Shown here one piece after another: positions 55,443-64,000 of a DNA stretch of 64,000 bases. Within the stretch, counting starts at the first letter, position 1; every line of letters starts with the position of its first letter. The notes under the pieces are model-generated. The model was not told the DNA's origin and ran no database searches. It saw only the letters and a list, made by a program, of their open reading frames with translations. The translations under genes were made by a program, and so were the position numbers. Origin of the DNA: Pseudomonas sp. GM50 (GTDB lineage Bacteria > Pseudomonadota > Gammaproteobacteria > Pseudomonadales > Pseudomonadaceae); NCBI RefSeq assembly GCF_000282375.1, contig NZ_AKJK01000044.1:56352-120351 (forward strand), given 5' to 3'.

Positions 55443-56150
55443 ATGACCGAGTTGGCGCGTTTGAAGTTCTATGCCACTCAGCCCCACTCTTGCAGTTATC
55501 TGCCCGAGGAGCAGGCCACCACGCTGTTCCTCGACCCTAGCCAGCCCATGGATGTGCATGTCTATGCAGACCTGTCGGAAATGGGTTTTCGTCGCAGTGG
55601 CGATCATCTCTACCGGCCCCATTGCCAGCATTGCAATGCGTGCGTACCGGCGCGCATTCCTGTGGCGCAATTTACCCCCAACCGTCAGCAGAAACGCATT
55701 GTCAAACGCAATGCCGACTTACAGGTGCGCCCGGCCAGACCAACGTTCAGCGAAGAGTATTTCGACCTCTATCAGCGCTACATCGAACAACGTCACGCCG
55801 ATGGCGATATGTATCCGCCGAGCCGCGACCAGTTTTCGACCTTCCTGGTGCGCGACCTGCCGTTTTCGCGCTTCTATGAATTTCGTCTCGAGGGCCGACT
55901 GCTGGCAGTGGCCGTCACTGACTTGCTGCCCAACGGTTTGTCGGCGGTCTACACCTTCTACGAGCCCGGTGAGGAGCGTCGCAGCCTGGGGCGTTACGCG
56001 ATTCTCTGGCAGATCGCCGAAGCCCGGCGCCTGGGGCTGGAAGCGGTCTATCTCGGCTACTGGATCAAAAACTGCAAAAAAATGAGCTACAAGACCCAAT
56101 ATCGCCCTATCGAACTGCTGATTAATCAGCGTTGGGTCATCCTGAGCTAG
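55443..56150 (+). CDS. bpt: Aspartate/glutamate leucyltransferase (arginyltransferase-like)
   Basis: A 235-residue bacterial Ate1-like enzyme (Bpt) that puts Leu on N-terminal Asp or Glu. The cysteine-rich N-terminus reads [17 protein letters not shown] and [18 protein letters not shown]; the C-terminal acyl-CoA-transferase-like half ends [25 protein letters not shown] at 55443 follows GAGG by about six bases. Its stop TAG (56148-56150) forms the left edge of the palindromic element that follows, so the last codon may be inherited from an insertion. Confidence 0.93.
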   Translation: MTELARLKFYATQPHSCSYLPEEQATTLFLDPSQPMDVHVYADLSEMGFRRSGDHLYRPHCQHCNACVPARIPVAQFTPNRQQKRIVKRNADLQVRPARPTFSEEYFDLYQRYIEQRHADGDMYPPSRDQFSTFLVRDLPFSRFYEFRLEGRLLAVAVTDLLPNGLSAVYTFYEPGEERRSLGRYAILWQIAEARRLGLEAVYLGYWIKNCKKMSYKTQYRPIELLINQRWVILS

Positions 56151-56309
56151 TGCCCTGTCTCGCAAATACTGTTCCTTTTTGACGATGTCTGTTGTCATCA
56201 TGCTGCGTTGCCGCTCCTTGCCATAGCGGGCTATGACTCGTCGCGGCGCCTTGCCTGACGACAACAGCCACTCGCCAAAAGAGGAACGTATTTGTGAGAC
56301 AGGACACTA
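56148..56309. mobile_element. MITE-like palindromic element with 20-bp terminal inverted repeats
   Basis: GTGCCCTGTCTCGCAAATAC at the left and the complement of GTATTTGTGAGACAGGACAC at the right match at 18 of 20 positions, and pairing continues inward (TGTTCC...GGAAC, GTTGTC...GACAAC). TA flanks both ends, as with IS630/mariner-type insertions. 162 bases, no ORF. Confidence 0.6.
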
Positions 56310-56408
56310 ACCCCTTGGCTTAAACCCCATTTTTCGGGCACAATGCACGCCGCTTTTGCCTGGCGCAGTTGCACCGGGCCATTCATTGGACACCGAGGGC
56401 TTTACTGC

Positions 56409-56627
56409 ATGTCGAAAGAAGACAGCTTCGAAATGGAAGGCACTGTCGTCGACACCCTGCCCAACACCATGTTTCGTGTGGAGTTGGAAAATGGGCACGT
56501 CGTAACCGCGCATATCTCCGGCAAGATGCGCAAGAACTACATCCGTATTCTTACCGGCGACAAAGTGCGCGTCGAGCTGACGCCCTATGACTTGAGCAAA
56601 GGGCGCATCACCTACCGCGCTCGCTAA
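56409..56627 (+). CDS. infA: Translation initiation factor IF-1
   Basis: The 72-residue S1/OB-fold factor that binds the ribosomal A site with IF-2 and IF-3. The sequence [72 protein letters not shown] is nearly identical to E. coli IF-1 (shown here in pieces for reference: [28 protein letters not shown]). Start at 56409 is the family start; the open frame upstream is not coding. A terminator follows. Confidence 0.97.
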
Positions 56628-56639
56628 TCAAGTCAATAC

Positions 56640-56667
56640 AAAACGCCCGGCTATGCCGGGCGTTTTT
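56640..56667 (+). terminator. Rho-independent terminator after infA
   Basis: AAACGCCCGGC and GCCGGGCGTTT pair around TAT and are followed by TT, 12 bases after the infA stop. Confidence 0.9.
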
Positions 56668-56702
56668 GTTTGCCTGCGATTTAACAACCCACACATGGCC
56701 AA

Positions 56703-56792
56703 TGTGGGAGCGAGCCTGCTCGCGATGAGGGCAACACATGCAATACAAATGCAAGCTGACCCACCGCTATCGCGAGCAGGCTCGCTCCCACA
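56703..56792. repeat. REPIN of the GTGGGAGCGAGCCTGCTCGC type
   Basis: ATGTGGGAGCGAGCCTGCTC at the left, GAGCAGGCTCGCTCCCACAG at the right, loop with AATGCAAGCTGA. Between infA and clpA terminators. Confidence 0.88.
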
Positions 56793-56817
56793 GGGGGACG
56801 GCGCATTATCAGCAGAC

Positions 56818-56846
56818 AGCAAAAAGGCGCCAATCGGCGCCTTTCT
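56818..56846 (-). terminator. Rho-independent terminator after clpA
   Basis: Read on the minus strand, AAAGGCGCC and GGCGCCTTT pair around GATT and are followed by TTGCTG, 20 bases after the clpA stop. Confidence 0.85.
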
Positions 56847-56865
56847 GCTTTGTTGCGGTTTAACG

Positions 56866-59136
56866 TCAGGCCATTTCAGCCGTGGTCTCGAACTCGAAGG
56901 TCAGCTCGCCGTCCTTGAGGTCGATGTGTACCACACCACCATGGTCAGCCAGTTCGCCAAAGAGGATCTCTTCGGCCAGTGGACGCTTGATCTTGTCCTG
57001 GATCAAACGCGCCATTGGACGAGCGCCCATTGCCGTGTCGTAGCCACTCGCTGCCAGCCAGCCACGTGCTGCGTCCGTCACTTCCAGCTGCACGCGCTTG
57101 TCTTCCAGCTGCGCCTGAAGTTCGGTAAGGAACTTGTCCACCACGCTTTTGATGACCTCATGGCTGAGGCGACCAAACTGGATAATGGTGTCCAGACGGT
57201 TACGGAATTCCGGCGTGAAGCTCTTCTTGATCACTTCCATCGCATCGGACGAGTGGTCCTGATAGGTGAAACCGATCGAAGCACGCGCTGCAGTCTCGGC
57301 ACCGGCGTTGGTCGTCATGATGACGATCACGTTACGGAAGTCCGCCTTGCGCCCGTTGTTATCGGTCAGCGTACCGTGGTCCATGACCTGCAACAGCAGG
57401 TTGAAGACTTCCGGATGCGCCTTCTCGATTTCATCGAGCAACAGCACGCAGTGAGGCTGCTTGGTGATGGCTTCGGTCAGCAGGCCGCCCTGATCGAACC
57501 CGACATAGCCTGGAGGCGCACCGATCAGACGCGATACGGTGTGGCGCTCCATGTACTCGGACATGTCGAAGCGAACCAGCTCGACCCCCAACGCCTTGGC
57601 CAGTTGTCGCGCGGCCTCGGTTTTACCAACACCGGTCGGCCCTGCGAACAGGAACGAACCGACTGGCTTGTCAGGTGACTTGAGGCCGGCACGGGACAGC
57701 TTGATCGCAGTCGACAGCGAGTCGATCGCCGCATCCTGGCCAAATACCGTGAGTTTCAGGTCACGCTCAAGGTTACGCAGCAGCTCTTTGTCGGAACTGG
57801 TGACGTGTTTTGGCGGAATTCGCGCGATTTTCGCAACGATGTCCTCGACCTGAGGCACTTCGATACGTTTCACGCGCTTCTCGATCGGTTGCAGACGCTG
57901 ATAGGCGCCCGCCTCGTCGATGACGTCGATGGCCTTGTCCGGCATGTGCCGGTCATTGATGTAACGCGAGGCCAGTTCAGCTGCGGCGCGCAGGGCTTCA
58001 TCGCTGTATTCGATGTTGTGGTGCGCTTCGAAACGGCCTTTCAGGCCACGCAGGATGCCAATGGTGTCTTCCACCGAAGGTTCCGACACATCGACCTTCT
58101 GGAAGCGCCGAGCCAGGGCACGGTCCTTCTCGAAGATCCCACGGAATTCCTGGAACGTGGTCGAACCGATGCAGCGAATATCGCCCGAAGACAGCAATGG
58201 CTTGAGCAGGTTCGAGGCATCCATGACGCCACCGGACGCAGCGCCCGCACCGATGATGGTGTGGATCTCGTCGATGAACAGGATCGCCTGCGGACGTTTT
58301 TTCAGCTCATTGAGCAGCGCCTTGAAGCGCTTCTCGAAATCGCCGCGGTACTTGGTCCCGGCCAGCAAAGCCCCCAGATCGAGGGAATACACCACGCTGT
58401 TGGCCAGCAGATCCGGCACCTGGTTGTCGACAATGCGTTTGGCCAGGCCTTCGGCAATCGCGGTTTTACCCACGCCTGCCTCGCCCACCAGCAGCGGGTT
58501 GTTTTTGCGACGACGCGCGAGGATCTGCGCGACGCGCTCGACCTCCAGCTCACGGCCTACCAACGGATCGATACGACCCTGGCGCGCGAGTTCGTTGAGG
58601 TTGCTGGCATAAGCATCCAGAGGATTGCCTGAAGAAGAAGACTCACCGCCCTCGTCGTCCTGCATATCTTGTTCACCTTCAGAGTGATCGCCATGCCCTG
58701 GCACTTTGGAAATGCCATGGGCGATGTAGTTGACGACATCGATGCGCGCAACGCTCTGCTGTTTCAGCAGAAACACTGCCTGACTCTCTTGCTCACTGAA
58801 GATTGCGACCAGCACGTTAGCACCAGTCACTTCGCGTTTGCCCGAGCTCTGTACGTGAAAGACAGCACGCTGCAATACACGCTGGAAGCCCAGGGTTGGC
58901 TGGGTTTCACGATCCTCGTCATGAAGAGGGATCAATGGCGTGGTGGAGTCGATGAACTCCTGCAGATCATGCTTGAGTTTGTCGAGGTTTGCGCCGCAGG
59001 CACGCAAAACGGTGGCGGCAGCCTCATTATCCAATAGGGCCAACAGCAGGTGTTCGACGGTCATGAATTCATGACGCTTCGAACGAGCCTCCTTGAAGGC
59101 AAGATTGAGGGTGACTTCGAGCTCGCGGTTTAACAT
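56866..59136 (-). CDS. clpA: ATP-dependent Clp protease ATPase subunit ClpA
   Basis: A 756-residue two-ring AAA+ unfoldase that feeds proteins to ClpP. The N-domain binds ClpS; Walker A of D1 is GEAGVGKTAIAEGLAKR and of D2 GPTGVGKTEAARQLAKA. The ClpP-docking IGF loop appears in RASIGFTYQDHSSD. Together with ClpS, Aat and Bpt, all within five kilobases, it forms the N-end rule degradation route. Its start is 30 bases after the clpS stop on the same strand. Confidence 0.97.
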   Translation of the reverse strand: MLNRELEVTLNLAFKEARSKRHEFMTVEHLLLALLDNEAAATVLRACGANLDKLKHDLQEFIDSTTPLIPLHDEDRETQPTLGFQRVLQRAVFHVQSSGKREVTGANVLVAIFSEQESQAVFLLKQQSVARIDVVNYIAHGISKVPGHGDHSEGEQDMQDDEGGESSSSGNPLDAYASNLNELARQGRIDPLVGRELEVERVAQILARRRKNNPLLVGEAGVGKTAIAEGLAKRIVDNQVPDLLANSVVYSLDLGALLAGTKYRGDFEKRFKALLNELKKRPQAILFIDEIHTIIGAGAASGGVMDASNLLKPLLSSGDIRCIGSTTFQEFRGIFEKDRALARRFQKVDVSEPSVEDTIGILRGLKGRFEAHHNIEYSDEALRAAAELASRYINDRHMPDKAIDVIDEAGAYQRLQPIEKRVKRIEVPQVEDIVAKIARIPPKHVTSSDKELLRNLERDLKLTVFGQDAAIDSLSTAIKLSRAGLKSPDKPVGSFLFAGPTGVGKTEAARQLAKALGVELVRFDMSEYMERHTVSRLIGAPPGYVGFDQGGLLTEAITKQPHCVLLLDEIEKAHPEVFNLLLQVMDHGTLTDNNGRKADFRNVIVIMTTNAGAETAARASIGFTYQDHSSDAMEVIKKSFTPEFRNRLDTIIQFGRLSHEVIKSVVDKFLTELQAQLEDKRVQLEVTDAARGWLAASGYDTAMGARPMARLIQDKIKRPLAEEILFGELADHGGVVHIDLKDGELTFEFETTAEMA

Positions 59137-59166
59137 AGCTTCACCTCATACCCAAGTGGTCGGCGA

Positions 59167-59529
59167 TTAACCGTCCTTCTCGATTTCACAGAGTAGCGGA
59201 TGCTGGCTTTCCCTGGCGTACTGGTTGACCTGCATGGCCTTGGTCTCGGCGATGTCGCGGGTAAACACTCCACATACTGCCCGACCTTCTGTGTGGACGG
59301 CCAGCATGACCTTGGTCGCCAGCTCGCGATTCAGGTTAAAAAACACCTCGAGCACTTCGACGACGAAATCCATCGGTGTGTAGTCATCATTGAACAAAAC
59401 CACCTTGTACATCGGTGGCGCCTGTAGAGCAGGCTTAGCCTCCTGAACAGCAATGCCTGCGGAATCGTCGTCGTGTAAATCAGGGCGATCCTGATTGAAT
59501 GTTAGTCGAATCTGGCTGATTGCATGCAT
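59167..59529 (-). CDS. clpS: ClpS adaptor for N-end rule degradation
   Basis: A 120-residue adaptor that recognises Leu, Phe, Trp or Tyr at N-termini and delivers them to ClpA. The substrate pocket and core are [55 protein letters not shown], close to E. coli ClpS. The disordered N-terminal tail (residues 1-38) enters the ClpA pore. Transcribed before clpA and divergent from cspD, as in other Pseudomonas. Confidence 0.96.
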   Translation of the reverse strand: MHAISQIRLTFNQDRPDLHDDDSAGIAVQEAKPALQAPPMYKVVLFNDDYTPMDFVVEVLEVFFNLNRELATKVMLAVHTEGRAVCGVFTRDIAETKAMQVNQYARESQHPLLCEIEKDG

Positions 59530-59754
59530 GGAAAGAAAGGTTCGTCAGTTGTGCAAATACAGTGGTGGGGGCTGTTATGAACGTTTTCAACTCCGACTGC
59601 CCGGTCACCTTGACTATCGGAAAATCGGTGTTACAACCAATAGAGCCCACAGTGGGTAAAAAAGGTCCACGGAGTCAATCTTATTTGCAAGATTAGACTG
59701 TGGATTAACTGGATGATACTCCAGTGATGGAGTCTGTTGCAGAGGGATATGGGT

Positions 59755-60036
59755 ATGGCTGTCGGTAAGGTGAAATGGTTCAACAATGCCAAGGGGTTCG
59801 GTTTCATTAACACCGACGCCAGAGAAGGTCGTGACGAGGATGGCAAGGATATCGATTTCTTTGCCCACTATTCGGCCATTGAGATGGACGGATACAAGAC
59901 CCTCAAGGCCGGACAAATCGTTAGCTTCGAGATCATTCAGGGCCCCAAAGGGCTGCACGCAGTAAAGATCGCGGCTGCCACCTCCCCGAACGAACAGAGC
60001 GCCCCTGCCACCCGCCAAGAAACAGTGTCGAGCTGA
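59755..60036 (+). CDS. cspD: Cold-shock-like protein CspD
   Basis: A 93-residue single cold-shock domain with RNP1 KGFGFI and RNP2-like DIDFFAHYSAIE, plus a C-terminal tail rich in Ala, Pro and Thr. CspD binds single-stranded DNA and slows replication in stationary phase; it is a Lon substrate in E. coli. ATG at 59755 follows GAGGG by eight bases. Divergent from clpS with a 225-base gap. Confidence 0.94.
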   Translation: MAVGKVKWFNNAKGFGFINTDAREGRDEDGKDIDFFAHYSAIEMDGYKTLKAGQIVSFEIIQGPKGLHAVKIAAATSPNEQSAPATRQETVSS

Positions 60037-60057
60037 CGCAGCTCGTCATCCAGTCAT

Positions 60058-60086
60058 AAAAAAACCGCCCGAAGGCGGTTTTTTTG
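60058..60086. terminator. Bidirectional terminator between cspD and icd
   Basis: AAAAAACCGCC and GGCGGTTTTTT pair around CGAA. A- and T-runs on both sides allow it to stop both convergent transcripts. Confidence 0.92.
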
Positions 60087-60095
60087 TCAGCTGGT

Positions 60096-61352
60096 TTACA
60101 TGTGCGAGATCAACGCATCACCAAACGCGGAAGACGACAGCAGTTTCGCGCCCTCCATCAGACGTTCGAAGTCATAGGTCACGGTTTTCGCGGAAATCGC
60201 ACCGTTGGTGCCTTTGATGATCAGGTCGGCCGCTTCGGTCCAGCCCATGTGACGCAGCATCATCTCGGCGGACAGGATCAACGAACCCGGGTTGACCTGG
60301 TCCTTGCCGGCGTACTTCGGCGCGGTGCCGTGGGTCGCTTCGAACATGGCCACAGTGTCGGACAGGTTGGCACCCGGCGCGATACCGATACCGCCCACTT
60401 CGGCCGCCAGGGCGTCGGAGAGGTAGTCGCCGTTGAGGTTCAGGGTCGCGATTACATCGTATTCGGCCGGGCGCAGCAGGATCTGCTGGAGCATGGCGTC
60501 GGCAATGGCATCCTTGACGATGACATTCTTGCCGGTTTTCGGGTTCTTGAACTGCATCCACGGACCGCCGTCGAGCAGGGTCGCGCCGAATTCTTCAGCG
60601 GCCACTTCGTAGGCCCATTCCTTGAAGGCACCTTCGGTGAACTTCATGATGTTGCCTTTGTGCACGATAGTCAGCGAGTCGCGGTCGTTGTCGACCACAT
60701 ACTGCAGGGCCTTGCGCGCCAGACGCTTGGTGCCTTCCAGGGACACCGGCTTGACGCCGATACCGCAGTTTTCGTCGAAACGGATCTTGGTGACGCCCAT
60801 TTCTTCTTTAAGGAACTTGATGACCTTGGTCGCTTCCGGCGAACCGGCTTTCCATTCGATACCGGCATAAATGTCTTCCGAGTTTTCACGGAAGATGGTC
60901 ATGTCGACATCGCCTGGCTTCTTGACCGGGCTCGGTACGCCTTCGAACCAGCGCACTGGGCGCAGGCACACATACAGATCGAGTTGCTGACGCAGGGCCA
61001 CGTTCAGCGAACGGATGCCGCCGCCGACCGGGGTGGTCAGAGGGCCCTTGATGGAAACTACATAATCCTTGACCGCATCCAGGGTTTCCTGAGGCAGCCA
61101 GGTGTCCTGATCGTAAACCTGAGTCGCTTTCTCCCCGGCGTAGACTTCCATCCAGGAAATTTTGCGCTCGCCGCCGTAAGCCTTCTTAACAGCAGCATCG
61201 ACAACCTTGATCATGACCGGGCTGATATCAACGCCAATACCATCGCCTTCGATGAAGGGGATGATCGGGTTGTTAGGAACATTGAGAGAATGGTCCGCGT
61301 TGACGGTGATTTTGTCGCCGACGGCTGGAACCTGAATCTTCTTGTATCCCAT
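60096..61352 (-). CDS. icd: NADP-dependent isocitrate dehydrogenase, dimeric type
   Basis: A 418-residue Icd that oxidises isocitrate to 2-oxoglutarate in the TCA cycle. The active loop [13 protein letters not shown] with the regulatory Ser of type I enzymes, the NADP block [31 protein letters not shown], and metal-binding Asp in [17 protein letters not shown] are visible. ATG at 61352 follows GGAG by nine bases; further upstream open frame is rejected. It is divergent from the monomeric isozyme gene. Confidence 0.97.
   Translation of the reverse strand: MGYKKIQVPAVGDKITVNADHSLNVPNNPIIPFIEGDGIGVDISPVMIKVVDAAVKKAYGGERKISWMEVYAGEKATQVYDQDTWLPQETLDAVKDYVVSIKGPLTTPVGGGIRSLNVALRQQLDLYVCLRPVRWFEGVPSPVKKPGDVDMTIFRENSEDIYAGIEWKAGSPEATKVIKFLKEEMGVTKIRFDENCGIGVKPVSLEGTKRLARKALQYVVDNDRDSLTIVHKGNIMKFTEGAFKEWAYEVAAEEFGATLLDGGPWMQFKNPKTGKNVIVKDAIADAMLQQILLRPAEYDVIATLNLNGDYLSDALAAEVGGIGIAPGANLSDTVAMFEATHGTAPKYAGKDQVNPGSLILSAEMMLRHMGWTEAADLIIKGTNGAISAKTVTYDFERLMEGAKLLSSSAFGDALISHM

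Positions 61353-64000
<2,648 letters not shown>

Overview
The window is chromosomal DNA from a Pseudomonas of the fluorescens group. The right half (about 42.0-64.0 kb) holds the conserved Pseudomonas order tusDCBE-ybiB, cysG-serS-crcB-rarA-lolA-ftsK, trxB-aat-bpt-infA, clpA-clpS, cspD, icd/idh. High GC, many REP/REPIN palindromes of the GTGGGAGC...GCTCGCGA type and several Pseudomonas-restricted small protein families agree with this. No plasmid, prophage, CRISPR, rRNA or tRNA gene was seen.

Layout. 1-10 kb: a partial TauE/SafE permease, a small secreted 13-residue-repeat protein, a short Ppx/GppA phosphatase, small enzymes (VOC, cytochrome c, alpha/beta hydrolase, YfcF glutathione transferase, thioesterase), a GlxA-type regulator, a stand-alone SLATT membrane protein, an adenosine-specific kinase and an orphan FleN-like MinD ATPase. 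10-18 kb: a cupin, an AraC regulator, a duplicated CAP-domain protein, then a sugar or glycoside module (NHS-type MFS permease, TIM-barrel isomerase/epimerase, Gfo/Idh/MocA dehydrogenase) divergent from a LacI regulator around a perfect 22-bp palindrome. 18-25 kb: 1-Cys peroxiredoxin and a four-gene catabolic unit (two YtcJ-like amidohydrolases, one a lipoprotein, a TorF-type porin and an NCS1 permease) that looks built to import and hydrolyse an unidentified cyclic amide or nucleobase-like compound. 25-27.4 kb: a structured RNA candidate in front of a DUF6124 gene, then an Xre/ParS-RES toxin-antitoxin pair between near-identical REP copies.

27-42 kb: LuxR regulator, isochorismatase-like hydrolase, gamma-glutamyltransferase, Ogt, an AraC regulator with a PEBP protein, NudK, a leaderless GH18 chitinase next to a leaderless AA10 LPMO, hemerythrin, an astacin-like metalloprotease behind a large unknown lipoprotein, a GNAT enzyme and several small unknowns. 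42-64 kb: the core block for tRNA thiolation, siroheme, seryl-tRNA, fluoride export, fork repair, lipoprotein sorting, chromosome segregation, redox, N-end rule proteolysis (Aat, Bpt, ClpS and ClpA lie within 5 kb) and two isocitrate dehydrogenase isozymes transcribed apart from each other; idh runs off the right edge.

The least explained parts are the structured leader at 25.5 kb, the unregulated amidohydrolase unit, the lipoprotein-protease pair at 36.8-39.1 kb, the leaderless chitin-degrading pair, the FleN paralogue away from flagellar genes, and a 162-bp MITE-like palindrome whose edge forms the stop codon of bpt.
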